NCBI GenBank assembly: GCA_023159155.1
Contig: JAJNNX010000013.1
Span: forward strand, 682,001 to 746,000
Direction of reading: 5' to 3'
Source: Ustulina deusta
Taxonomy: Eukaryota > Ascomycota > Sordariomycetes > Xylariales > Xylariaceae
DNA length: 64,000 nt
A model generated the notes under the pieces. It made no database searches. It was not told the DNA's origin and saw only the letters and a list, made by a program, of their open reading frames with translations. The translations under genes and the position numbers were made by a program. Shown here piece by piece: positions 46,914 through 57,686 of this stretch (the first letter of the stretch is position 1; each line of letters starts with the position of its first letter).

Positions 46914-48060
46914 TGACGCTAGTTATGCAGTTAGGTAGAATGCATACCTCGATGGATACGGATAAGCCCTTATTGGAAGGAGAGGAGGTCGTCTAGACCC
47001 AGCGCATATGCAAGGAGACCTAACAGTCCCTTGTGTGATAAGCGCGTCGACAGAGTCACAAGTAATAATCAGGCAACGTCGGGTATAAAGGCAACCATAG
47101 ATCTCCAACGAAGGCAGAGAAAGGAGAGATCATAAACCTTGACCCCTCGAGAATTATTAACTGAATATGACCAAGTTCCAAGCCCATATTATATGCCCTT
47201 GTCACAGGAACATATCAGTACGAAGCACCAGAGCAGCATGCAATTCAAACCCCGACTTCAGCTTCTGATATTGTCTCTATTGGTTGTTCCTTCGGCTCTG
47301 TTAAAGGTATTCCCAGTCCACGACCAGGCCTTCAAAAACATGTACTAATACAAGCTACGAGTTGCACTAACATGTAGAAACCACGTCCGAGGCGAACAGG
47401 CCAAGATCGAGCGCTAAAAGTCATGGATATGAAAAAGACCGTCTTAGGACTGGATCATACCGACACGCTCACTCACTCTGGAGGATGGCGAATCCAGCGT
47501 CGATATATACTAGGTAGGTAATTAATTACCTAGCAATATGATCAACATCGAGCGTAGTAAGCTTGACTCGGTCACATAAATTGGGGCAATGTCTACTCTA
47601 GCCCCAATGCGCTCAAGAGGTGCGCAAGCCAAGCCGGCTCGCTGGAAGAGCACATGCAAGGGCGTCGCCAAGAACCCGGTGCGACGGGCGGGCCCGCCAC
47701 CATAGTGGGCATCTCGCCTCGAAACAGTGCTTCGGCGGGTCCGGCGAGATAGATAGGTAGGTATCTTGCTATCTCGTCCGCAGCCGACAGCGAAACTGTC
47801 ACCATGGCTGACCCAAACCTTGTAGACAGCAATGACCAATAGGTGGTTCGCACGAGCACTATTTCCGTGCCGCTCAGCATGGCGTCCTGCCAGATTTGTC
47901 ATAGTCCGCTGCCATCGCTCTTTGTGTCCCAAAAGCAGATAAGCCTCGGACTGCCGTGGGCGCGTATGTAAGGGCAGGCGTCCCGCCCGTCTTGGCTCGT
48001 TGTCCCCCGCATCCGTCTTTTCCGTGGGCACAACGACTCCATCTCCAACGCCAGACAACC
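46914..48060. other. Intergenic region with a TPR relic and the transporter promoter
   Basis: About 1.15 kb. A short frame from ATG 47239 begins with a signal-peptide-like stretch (FKPRLQLLILSLLVVPSALL) but stops after 36 codons; a TPR relic follows at 47411-47478. The last 500 bp, GC-rich with pyrimidine runs ahead of 48061, are the likely transporter promoter. Overlapping minus-strand frames are shadows. Confidence 0.45.
47411..47478 (+). pseudogene. Relic of a kinesin-light-chain-type TPR repeat
   Basis: One reading frame gives ALKVMDMKKTVLGLDHTDTL, nearly the consensus of the TPR repeats found at the C-terminus of fungal NLR-like (NACHT/NB-ARC-TPR) proteins, in which the unit reads vMe.rk.vLG.dHpdTL. 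The frame is open for only about 40 codons and has no partner repeat on either side. It is most likely a fragment left by recombination between NLR-type genes elsewhere. A coincidental match is unlikely given about 14 consensus positions in 20. Confidence 0.55.
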
Positions 48061-49990
48061 ATGGCCGAGAAAACCAACAACGAGCTGTCGACGACGCCGT
48101 CGCCACCCCCGGCCCACACCTCATACTACCCCCCCAGACAGCGCAAGGTCCACGACTCCCGCGTGACCTTCGAGGAGTACCACTACTACGCCCAGCGAAC
48201 ACGCGAGGAGCAGCTGCTTCTGGACGCCCCGCAATGGCAATGGCGCACCGTCTTCGCTTCGCGCAACAAGGCTGAAGATGCCGCGCAGGACAACCTGCCC
48301 GCGCCGAGCAGTGGGCAGATCGTGACGGATGAGGAGTGGGCAGATGCAAGCCGAGCCTTCCGTACAGCTTCGTGGGGCGCAGTCTTCTACCTGGTAAGCA
48401 ACGTCTCCAAGGCAATAGATGACAGCAGAAGCTGAGAGACTAGATCACCACCGATATTCTCGGTCCGTTCGCTGTTCCATTCGCCATCGGCACGCTTGGC
48501 TATGGCCCGGGAATTGGCATCTTCACGGCTTTCGGCATTCTCAGTGTGTATACCGGATACCTCCTCTGGAGGATCTTCATGGGGGTCGACTCCCATGAAT
48601 TTCCAGCCCGCAATTACGGCGATCTGGCATTCCGAGCGTGGGGGACAACCGCTCGCCATGTCGTCAATGTCCTCCAAGCCGTCGCCCTCCTGCTGCTGCT
48701 GGGTCAGGTGACCATCTTGTTTGGCCAGAACATCTCCGAGATATCCAAATACCGCCTCTGCTACATCGTTTGTCCTCTGATCTTCGTCGTAGTCGGCTTC
48801 TTTCTGACGCAAATCCGCACCTTGCGATCGTTCGGCTGGCTTGCGAACTTCGGCTTCTGGCTCAACATCTTGGCCATCTTTATCTCCATGGGAGCTGCTG
48901 CTCACAATCCCCCCAATTTCGCAATCGCCACCTTGGGATCTGTTGGGAGTAAGTTACAAATCACTCGATCGAGGCGAACGAGCTAAGAAAAACCAGGTGC
49001 CATCGACCCAACGTCGATTACGCCCGACGCCAACGGCAATTATCCTCCTATAGTTAAATTTGCAGGTCTTCCTACGACGAACCTCATCGGAGCTATAAAT
49101 GGATTGCTCTCGGGAGTATTAGCATTCGCCGGTCTCCAATTGTTCATCGAGTTCATGGCAGAAATGAGGAGGCCGCGCGATTTCCTGAAAGGAATGTTCG
49201 TCGCCCAAGCCGTCATCTATACGGCTTATGTTGTATTCGGATCTTTCATGTACTACTATCAAGGGCAATATACCTTCAATCCGGCCTATCTCGGGGTTTC
49301 TAATTACGGGTGGCAAACGGCCGGTTTGTGCTCACTTTCCTATCCTATCAGCTAGCAAACCTAATTTCTGCAGGCAACACACTTACCCTCTTGAGCGGTC
49401 TGATCGCCGCCGCGCTGTACGGAAACATCGGCATCAAAGTTTTCTACAACAACGTCCTGGTCGACATCTTCAATGCTCCACTGATCACTTCTAAAGGAGG
49501 GAAGATCTTTTACGCCGCAATTGTTCCGATCTGGTGGAGTATCGCGTTTGTCATCGCCGCCGCAATCCCGGCCTACATCTATTTCGTCAGTATCATATCT
49601 GCTGCGGCCCTCCTCAATTTGTCCTACACAATCCCAGCATGGATCGCACTTGGATACGACATCAAGAAACACACGATGGGTACATTCGATCCGGCGGTGG
49701 GTAGGACTTCTCGGGGTCTGACTGGCTTCAATCGCTACATTCGAGGATTCTGGTCTGGAGGTATCTTTCAGGTTACAATCAACATTTGGCATGTGTTATA
49801 TTTTCTCGCCTCCCTCTCATTGTCTGGACTAGGCTTGTATGCCTCTATTGAAGGGTAAAGCTCTCCTCCCATCCTATCGGAGAAAAAAAAATGAATCACA
49901 ACCCTGACGCTTGCTAGGTTCATCGAGGCCTTTGAGATCCCTCAGGTCAACTCATTCACGTGCCGATCTCCATTGAATCTCGGAACGTAA
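48061..49990 (+). CDS. Amino acid transporter (Aa_trans/AAAP family)
   Basis: Exons 48061-48393, 48444-48948, 48997-49323, 49374-49854 and 49918-49990 encode 572 residues; introns are 48-63 bp. The protein belongs to the amino acid/auxin permease type of proton-coupled transporters, like the Neurospora neutral amino acid permease MTR. A hydrophilic N-terminus of about 105 residues ends in ASWGAVFYL; the first span carries ITTDILGPFAVPFAIGTLGYGPG, the family's substrate-site region; around ten further hydrophobic spans follow, including NVLQAVALLLLLGQVTILFG, YIVCPLIFVVVGFFL, WLNILAIFISMGAAA, FIEFMAEMRRPRDFLKGMF (the conserved charged loop) and IWWSIAFVIAAAIPAYIYF. The start has a CAACCATGGC context. 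The last exon adds only GFIEAFEIPQVNSFTCRSP and a short tail. The plasma membrane is the likely location; the substrate is not predictable. Confidence 0.85.
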
Positions 49991-51337
49991 GGTCGATGAA
50001 TAATAACTAGGGAGCGGTAGTTGTAATTGTCCATTACTATATCACGTGGCCTTTAAGTTTCTTTCTAACTAGACGGAATTCGTTGTTGATAGAATCGAGT
50101 TCCTCTCTGTTGAGAATCAGGGAGGCAGGTGAAGCTTGGCGGCTGGATACCTCGCCTCAAACACGTCCACTATTTTGTAGTGGTATCACCTTACTATATT
50201 GTACCTAGACTTGTTCCTTGATGCAATAGACGATACAGTACACCTAGTGTAATACCCATATTTCAACTCTCCCAAGGCCGGTCCAGAAGACCTATATATC
50301 ATACAATAAACTCACACCTTGGTGCATTTTAGGTAACCAGGCACGCCGGCTTTTGCCCTAGCGATAGGAGATGACCCGACCGACTCTGAGCATCGCGCCC
50401 ATTACTCCGTCTTCTTACCAATCTTCTTACCAGCAGATTACACTCCCCATTGATGATATTCACTCTTGCTCGAAGTTCTAAAATGGAGGACACACCGGAG
50501 ACCTGGCGTTATGTCACTCATAGCGTACGTCGGCTCCCGCACCTATGGTGATTCTCCTTGATCCTGAAGCAATGCCAGGGGCTGTTTACTTCGTGCGTTA
50601 TTGGGTTCAGGGACGGCGTCGCGGTACAGATGTACTCAAGAAACACTATTGGGCACAACGAGAGGTTAGGAATACGGCCGGTTGCCCCATCGCCAGCGTG
50701 CCCATCCAGTCAGATTCCAACTTTGATGCCTTGCACGTCGGTGAGCAAGGGCATCAGCAGGACGATGGCGTCCATCCACGTCACAATAGCCGGCAGAATG
50801 GTATCGGGACAACAGTCTAGACTTTCGACTGTGACGACGATATTCTGCGATTCGAGAAAAGGAACCAATGACCTCCAGGTTCCCCGAGCCTTGTGCGCGC
50901 TCGTCCCCTAAACCATCTCTGATTTCCAGCCTTCTGTACCGCCTCAACCACCATCTCCAAACAGTAAGCACTTTATATAATAATAATGCCTTATGATTGA
51001 TTAGCACCCCCAAATCTGCCCGATGTGCCATCGAAGTATGCCCAAAACTATAAGAGGGAGATCTAGATTGGTATGAAGCGCTCAGTTGTAAACGCGAGCT
51101 GATACACGCTTTGGATATGCTAACGCATTTGAAATACTGCTCTTATCTACACCGAAAAAAAAAAAATTTCTAGCCTCTCTGCAGAGTTGGAGACGCACAG
51201 CATCTGACACACGCCTCTGCTGGAAAATCCATGGTGACGGGAAACCCAAATGTGGTGTCTGAGCATCTTCCACTTATGCCAATGACAGCAGATGCAATTC
51301 CTCGCCTGCCTTATCCGACTATTGAGCGAAGGAAATC
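49991..51337. other. Intergenic region, 3' ends of two convergent genes
   Basis: About 1.35 kb. Between about 50690 and 50900 the minus strand has a protein-like frame (containing VTWMDAIVLLMPLLTDVQGIKVG) cut by a stop, possibly old gene debris; evidence is too weak for a feature. A short frame starts at 50483 (MEDTPETWRYVTHS) and ends at once. No repeat or RNA seen. Confidence 0.4.
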
Positions 51338-52013
51338 TCACACCAATCGCTGAACCTCCTGCAGCACTCTGGCGTCCGACTTCCATATAAGAGGTAGCCA
51401 GGCCGGGTATTTGAAAAGTCTCAATATCAATCTAGGTCTGACGATGACGTGAAGGTGAAGATGGTGGATAGAGACAATGTCGGGGTAGTAGATCTTTCCC
51501 ATAAGCGGCCGGCGCCCCCGATGGTAGCCCGAGAGGATGGCCGAGCGGGGTATCCCGGCGCAGTGTTGAGTGATCAAATGCTTCTTCACGCGATCCATGG
51601 CTTGCACTGGAAATTTGACATGAGCAGCTATTTACAAGGAGTATACAGAGCATGGATCTAAGAATGAAAAAAAAAACAAAAAACTGACGAATAATAAGGT
51701 GATTGCCGTTGAGAGCTTCGATGTCGCGTATGATGTGAGTCTTTGGCATGATGAGCCAGTGTGACTGGCCTGCAAGGCGCAAATTCTCGATGGCAATTGT
51801 ATCGTCATCCTTGGATTACCTCACACAATTAGCCTCGAGTCTCCCATCAGCACATCTGTCTGGTAAGCACCTCTTCTCTTTCTGATTATGATGGCTTACT
51901 TCGTAGACGATGTTGATGAAATTTGAGCGATCGCAGAACGTACAAGCATGCTGGACTCGTTCCGTCCATTCTAGGTTGGCCAGATAACGGAACCATCGTC
52001 TGATCGCTTCCAT
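51338..52013 (-). CDS. HIT (histidine triad) domain protein
   Basis: Exons 52013-51900, 51809-51689 and 51606-51338 on the minus strand give 167 residues. HIT proteins are nucleotide hydrolases or transferases acting on AMP-linked substrates. The triad HLHLH lies at residues 127-131 inside IHHLHLHVIV, and the family's upstream signature HWLIMPKTH is at 55-63. The N-terminal part carries CTFCDR, a possible metal-binding pair typical of branch-3-like HIT proteins, and DDTIAIENL, the second conserved block. After the triad, RLILRLFKYPAWLPLIW is an unusual aromatic tail also seen in fungal HIT homologues. Donors are GTAAGC and GTCAGT; both joins keep phase. The upstream ATG at 52061, in frame, would add 16 residues and cannot be excluded. 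The middle intron's poly-T tract is consistent with a real intron. Confidence 0.75.
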
Positions 52014-54058
52014 TATCAAGTCTGGCGTTGAAATACTACACCAGCTGAGGTTGCAGCCCAAATAAGCGATTGGTAGAATCTGGAGCTTTGACAGTCATCC
52101 TCCTGTCTAGGGTTGGATTAACGGTTGCCTGTTCACAGTGCGGTTTCAAAGTCGCACGCGAATGGCTTACGTAAGCGCCATTCAACGGGTGCCGCCACAG
52201 CCAAGAACGCACGCACTCCTGTGGCTTCAAAAACGTGTTTACGACACGGGCCGTTCCGGCATCTCGAGCAGATATATCGATAGCCTTTTCATCAGGGCAG
52301 TGCTGTATAACGTAGGGGTAGAGACACGCATGAGTAGGCCGGATGATATGCAAGATCTAGACAGTACTAATTAAGGGGAATGGAGACCTACCGAAGACGT
52401 GTAAATCACGGGCTATGAAGGCAAAGCAGTTCATTAGTTATCGGTATAGTATATGTATTAACTGCCACTTAGATCGCCAATTTTAACACGAAATCCTTGT
52501 GACCCGAGATACTTCTTAAGGCCATCTCCAATGTGGCTCAAGCACTTAAATTTGCCAAGGTCGCGGGGAATCAACCTCTCTGCCTCGTGTGATTCCCTGT
52601 TGTAATAATACCTGAACTAACATCACCCTTTCTATATATCGTTGAGCAACCTGGGACTGCGACGGTATGCAACCATTCAACTGTCCGGTTTAATAGCTGG
52701 CAGGATGACAGACACAGATGCTGTAATAATTAAATTTTTATTTAGTATTACGCCAAAGAAAAAGAAGAAAAAAAAGAAATTGGTACGAGTCACAACCACT
52801 CCCTGTTGGTTAAAAAAAAAAAAAAAAAAAAAGAGAGAAGAATATCCGCTTTGCGGTAAAACAGGTGTCACACTTGCAGAACAAAGACAGGGCCTGTATA
52901 CAGCCGAGAGTTGGCCATCGAGGCAGTTTAGAATCTCATACACAACAAGAGCGATCATAGCCCATGCGTTAGGTCAGCATTAAAACAATCACATTAGCAT
53001 AGTTAAACTATTTTTTTTTCTCTACACCAATTCTTCGTCCGCTGCACACCTTCTAGAGGCGGTGCTTACGGTCTCAAACACCAAGTCTCTGTGTATGGGA
53101 AGTAGCAGGGGACTTTTTGAAGCTTGAGGGAGACTGCAAGGTGCTGACTTGAGAGCTGGAACCTTGAGGAAAGGCAAACTGTCTTTGGAATTCGGCACGG
53201 GGAGACATCTTCAAGATACCCTGCTGCAGCGACCTGCCATCGCTGCTAACTGGTCTCGCCGTAATCCCCAGGTATCTGTGACAGATACGGCTAAAGCACA
53301 AGACTCAAACGGCCTTCATAGAGTGTCTGCGACTTCTCACGGGTCTTTGATATATAATTATCTACAGGCTGCAGTCCAGCCAACCTGAGTCCCTTTGGCA
53401 TTCCCTCGAGTCGCATCTCATGCGTTGTCAAGAACTGCTGCGGCGAGAAGAGACAAATCACCTTCGGCAGCTCCCAAAATCCAATCACATCACCACAAGA
53501 TCCGATTCCTAGCCGCCAGACATTCCACGACGACAAAAGAGCCCTCGCCGCCATGCGTGTGTGTCTCGGCTTCCCAAGCCTTTGTGACTGGGGTTACAGG
53601 GAAAAGCCAGGTGGCTCCCCAGATGGTGACGGCAGGGGTGTCCAGGGCGTCTGCTTCCAATAGGTAGTCTGAAGAGTGCCGCCGATGCCGCTGCTTCCAG
53701 AACGACGTTGACCGAGCGGGAAGACGGAAACAAAGTGGAACTTGTTGCCATTGTTATTTTCTCTCTATAGGTCTAGATCACAAGAGAGATAGATAGAGAC
53801 ATAAATATAAAGAGAGACAGATAGTATACTAAGCACACAGCAGAAAGTATTCATCCTAGCATACAAGCAAAAAGGCAGCTTGGCTTCTATGTCGATGACT
53901 CCGAGCAATCCACACGTGCGCACGCTGCCATGGTCTAACCAACAAGAGTCGCTAGTCGTATTACTACTACTCCTCCTCTAGTCACATTTCTATCTGTCTG
54001 TCTACATTCTCTATCGATGTCATGTGCATACTATATGTATTATATCTCAGCCGAAAAC
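52014..54058. other. Intergenic region with homopolymer tracts and possible gene debris
   Basis: About 2 kb. A-rich runs lie at 52757-52780 and 52811-52833. On the minus strand between 53300 and 53750 two neighbouring frames look protein-like (GNKFHFVSVFPLGQRR and, in another frame, DTPAVTIWGATWLFPVTP followed by GEGSFVVVECLAARNR) but are not joined by acceptable splice sites, so this may be a decayed gene. TCTCTA-type microsatellites lie at 53755-53825. Confidence 0.4.
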
Positions 54059-55240
54059 TCAATTCGAACGCCGGCGTCTCTCCCCTTCCTCTTCCTCTTC
54101 ATCCTCCTCGACAATCAAAGCCGGGATCTCGTGCCCAACACAACCGTTCGGATCCGCAAAAGGCGAGGCGACGAAGTGCGTCCGCGGAGTCTGCGGCACA
54201 AGTAGTCTTCCAGCCTGCTGCGGGAGGGGCCGGACCGTCTCCAGGGCCGGGGTTTCTCCCTCTCTGTTCCTCGAGAGGCGTAGTCTCGGCCGCGACGGCG
54301 TCAGAGACTGAGGGGAGGAGATATGGCCCGACATCGAAGCTGGGATGGGGTGAGAGGAGAGAGGTGTGCAAGTGGAGGACGAAGGATTGGGAGGGGCGGG
54401 GAGTCGTACATGGGGCATTGGCGAGGGGCAGCGCTCGATCTCGGGTCGGTGGGCGAAGGCGTCGGCGTAGGTATGGGGACGGATATATCCCCTACTTCCT
54501 TGTCGACTTGGTCTGCTGTGCCGTGGTTTGGCTGTGAGATGTGCTGGTCGAGGAACTGTGAGGAACTGGGATCTGGGTTTAGATCTGGAGGGGCTCATAG
54601 GGGAACTTAGCGTGTTAGAGCTCGATCGGAGACGCACGAGACGGCGTGAACGTTCCGATTCCGGTTCTACCCCGGAGATCGTATCCGTGTCTGATGCTAG
54701 TCGTGATGGAGTTGAGTCGTCTGAATCAGCATTCCGTGTCCCCGAACCTATCGTCGACCCCGAATTAGTACCTTGGCAATGACCAATCAAGGATTGGTTT
54801 TCAAGCGAGTCGGAAGGCAGATATTGATAGCGATGCGACAGCGACGATGATGAGTGAGAGGCTATCTCATCAATGTCACACGAGTGCTCTGCAGACGTAA
54901 CAAACGAGGCCGAATTATACGACTCGTCGTCATGGTGACTTGCCTCCATCTCCGCAGCAACAGCCTCGAGGGTCTCGACAATGGTCTTCTCTGAGATAGC
55001 CCTGCGGTCTAGGTCGTAGTCTTCCGGTTCGCCCAGATCGGTGCCCGAAGATGTCTCAGGGTAGACGGGGGACTTACCGGTGTCGTTTGCGTTATTCTCA
55101 TTGATATCGTCGTCTGTCACATTATCGAGCCACTGTTCGATGTCGTAATTGTCATAACCGATGAGATCGCGTGCACGGCGTATGACCCAACTATTGGTTG
55201 CGTTCAGGGGCGGTTTCATGGGCTCGTTCGATGAAGACAT
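54059..55240 (-). CDS. Ser/Pro-rich, low-complexity hypothetical protein
   Basis: A 393-residue frame without introns, starting at the ATG 55240 (MSSSNEPMKPPLNATNSW); the frame is open for a further 91 codons upstream to 55513, but that part has a different composition, so the shorter start is preferred. The N-terminal 60 residues contain SWVIRRARDLIGYDNYDIEQWLDN, the only part that looks folded. The rest is Ser-, Pro- and Arg-rich (SSSSLSHRYQYLPS, SRRLVRLRSSSNTLSSP, RPRLRLSRNREG) and is probably disordered, with many possible phosphorylation sites, and it ends in an acidic EEDEEEEEGE followed by RRRR. No known domain is recognised. The conserved N-terminus and codon use suggest a genuine gene of a narrowly distributed fungal family. 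Confidence 0.6.
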   Translation of the reverse strand: MSSSNEPMKPPLNATNSWVIRRARDLIGYDNYDIEQWLDNVTDDDINENNANDTGKSPVYPETSSGTDLGEPEDYDLDRRAISEKTIVETLEAVAAEMEASHHDDESYNSASFVTSAEHSCDIDEIASHSSSSLSHRYQYLPSDSLENQSLIGHCQGTNSGSTIGSGTRNADSDDSTPSRLASDTDTISGVEPESERSRRLVRLRSSSNTLSSPMSPSRSKPRSQFLTVPRPAHLTAKPRHSRPSRQGSRGYIRPHTYADAFAHRPEIERCPSPMPHVRLPAPPNPSSSTCTPLSSHPIPASMSGHISSPQSLTPSRPRLRLSRNREGETPALETVRPLPQQAGRLLVPQTPRTHFVASPFADPNGCVGHEIPALIVEEDEEEEEGERRRRSN

Positions 55241-56068
55241 TGTACTGAACTGGTGGACGGGAGTGTCCGGAATGATAAAGAAAGGAAGTAAAGACGTAAA
55301 GAGTTTAACCAATATCACACGAGGGCTGTCTGATTTAGAGTTCTCGCAATGAAATCGCTCGAACCGAGTATATTGGTATTTCAGTTGAAGGGCCAAGGGT
55401 GGTGGATCACATGCTCTATTTAAGCACCTCATCAAATCGCGATCAGCAGCAAGGGAGGAATTCGTCAAAGGGGAGGTTAGAAGGTTAGAAAACAACCCTT
55501 TTGTAGGAGACAAAGATCATGACAAAGAGCCGCGTAATCGCAATTCCCTGGCACAGGGAACGGATTAGCTGTCTACAGACAAGTACATTGTTCGTGTACA
55601 ATTCTTCCAAAATGGCTGAGCCTCAAAACCCGTACGAATAGCAGAGGAACTTTGCCGAACAAACAATCAGCACAAAGGTACGCATGTCACGACTACCATG
55701 GGGAAGATAGGGAGATGGAACAAGAATTAGCAATCGAGGCAGGCCGAAATCTCTACCAGTACAATGTCAATGAAAATGGCTGCCGTAATTTACCTCACGT
55801 CCAAGCAAAGCAATCAACCATTTTGCACCCCTATGCTTGGATATGAAAGTAACTTTTTTGGGATTCGGAAAACTGTTGCCCGAGGAAGAATGAGTTTCTA
55901 AGAGCTCATGCCCAGAAGGGCTTGGGTTGTCGGTTCAAATAACCAGACTGGTGGGCCGTTTTGACGATAAAATGAGGGTTGGGAACATTGTGCCGTATGA
56001 ACATAACCATGGCCATGTACTACATAGTCCAAGTCCGATAAAACCTCTCGTCGATCATGAACCAGCGT
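55241..56068. other. Spacer between Ser-rich gene and STM1-like gene
   Basis: About 830 bp: the promoter and leader of the minus-strand Ser-rich gene (the open stretch to 55513) and the 3' region of the STM1-like gene. No additional gene or repeat is supported. Confidence 0.5.
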
Positions 56069-57686
56069 CTAAGCGCCCAAACTAGGGAACGCATTCACGT
56101 CGCTAGTGTTGATCGAGGCGTTCTCACGACCGGTAGGACGGCTACCGCGGAAGTCACCGCGGAAGTCGCCTCGGTCGCCTCGGTCGCCTCGGTCACCTCG
56201 GTCACCACGGTCACCACGGTCACCACGGTCGCCACGGTCGCCACGGTCGCCTCGGTCGCCTCGGCCGCCGCGGCCACGACCCTCACCGCGTCCACGACCA
56301 TCACCCCGAGCACCGCCACGGCTGGCGCCACCACGTCCGCCACCACGTCCGCCACGGGGACGCTCGGGCTCAACAAAACGGTTGTCAATCTCGACGACTT
56401 GCTTAGCCTTGCGCTCGCGCTCACGCTTGGTCTTGCCACCGGTAGCAGAGATGAAGTCGTCGTCGTCATCCTTATTCAGAGCCTTAGCGTTGGCCCACTT
56501 CTTATCGATCTTGCTGCCCTCGTTGGGCTTGCGGATCTCGAGGCTGTCGCCAAGCGCGAGCTTCTTCTCAGCCTGCTGAGCAAGGTAGTCGATGTAGGAC
56601 ACATGCTTATCCTCGGGCTCAGCAGGGGTAGCGACGTCTTCGGCATCCTCAGCGGTAGCCTCCTTCAACTCGGTCTGGGCAATATCCTCTCCAGCCTGCT
56701 CGTCCTTGGCCTCAGCACCGCCTTCGGTAGCGCCCCAGGACTGAGCAGCCTGTTTCTCCGATCCACCACTGGCCCTGAGTTAGAACTGGAGCAATGTGGG
56801 TGGTGGGCGGGGCAGGGGCAGGGGCATATCTTACGTGGGGAAACCCTTAGTATGTCTGTCATCACGGTCGCGGGGAAAACGAGCACCGCGGCCTAGCCCA
56901 AGCTGTCAGATCACGAGTGTTACATGGCATGATTACACAGTCGCTCACCTCCTCGCTCCCGAGCGCCACGGCCACCACGTTGGCTGCCTCGGGAAACCTC
57001 GTCAGTGGGTTTGCGATGGTTGGCGCTGGAGCCGGCGTTGCGATCGCGGAAAGCTAGACAACAAACAATGGTGGTCAGTCAACGCCACGGACAATAAGAA
57101 GGAACGTTGTCAGGCATGCCACGACTTACCTCCCTCGTTGCCGCCGGGGCCCCCACGACGGGTGCTAGTGGTGCCAGCAGGCTGGGTGGGGGCCTGAGGC
57201 TCGACGTTGCGCTTGGTGGTACGCGCGAGGGTCTTCTCGACCGTCTTCACAGGGCCAGACGGCTGGTCATCCTCCTCGTCATTGCCTGGAGAGAGCGGGG
57301 TGGCGAGGTTAGCGGGGGCGTTGATGTGAAGCCGGCGTTGGGTACAGAAGACTGTTCACCCGGCCGGAACGGTTTGGGAGGGGGGACATCGACAGACGTA
57401 CCGAGGAGGGCGAAGAGGTTCTGGTCATGACACGACGACGTTAGCCCGAGCCGACGAGATGGAAATCAATCGCCAATTGAACATGCACTCCGACCATCGC
57501 CAAGCGAGAGGGCGGAGTGGCGATGATGGTGGATGTGGGTGGCGACATCTGGAGCTCCCCAACTGCTCCTAAGCTAAAGCAGATCCAACGAAGAGAAGAG
57601 CGCGAGGGGGGAAATGGGACGAAAGCGAGAATAAAAAATAGAAAAGACAACTACAAAAACGCACACACCTTTGAGGCGACCGACAT
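56069..57686 (-). CDS. STM1/SERBP1-like ribosome- and RNA-binding protein
   Basis: Six exons on the minus strand, 57686-57669, 57420-57402, 57285-57130, 57053-56949, 56892-56835 and 56768-56069, give 351 residues. Stm1/SERBP1 proteins (HABP4_PAI-RBP1 domain) bind 80S ribosomes, clamp the mRNA channel and preserve dormant ribosomes. Residues 1-30 (MSVASKNLFALLGNDEEDDQ...) match the Stm1 N-terminus, which inserts into the ribosome; the central YIDYLAQQAEKKLALGD and RKPNEGSKIDKKWANAKAL are the family core; the C-terminal third is a long RGG/GDR tract (RGDRGDRGD repeats, about 56160-56340) ending in NAFPSLGA. The first two exons are only 18 and 19 bp and are both needed to reach NLFALLG in phase. 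Several introns are 56-250 bp. High expression is expected; the promoter (57687-58200) is T/C-rich. Confidence 0.85.

Noticed and set aside
47522..48415. 297-codon minus-strand frame opposite the transporter start
   Set aside because: It is Arg/Ala/Pro-rich, has no domain and overlaps the promoter and first exon of a clear transporter gene.
56057..56896. 279-codon plus-strand frame rich in Val/Thr/Ala repeats
   Set aside because: It is the reverse strand of the STM1-like RGG tract; the minus-strand product is a well-defined family member.
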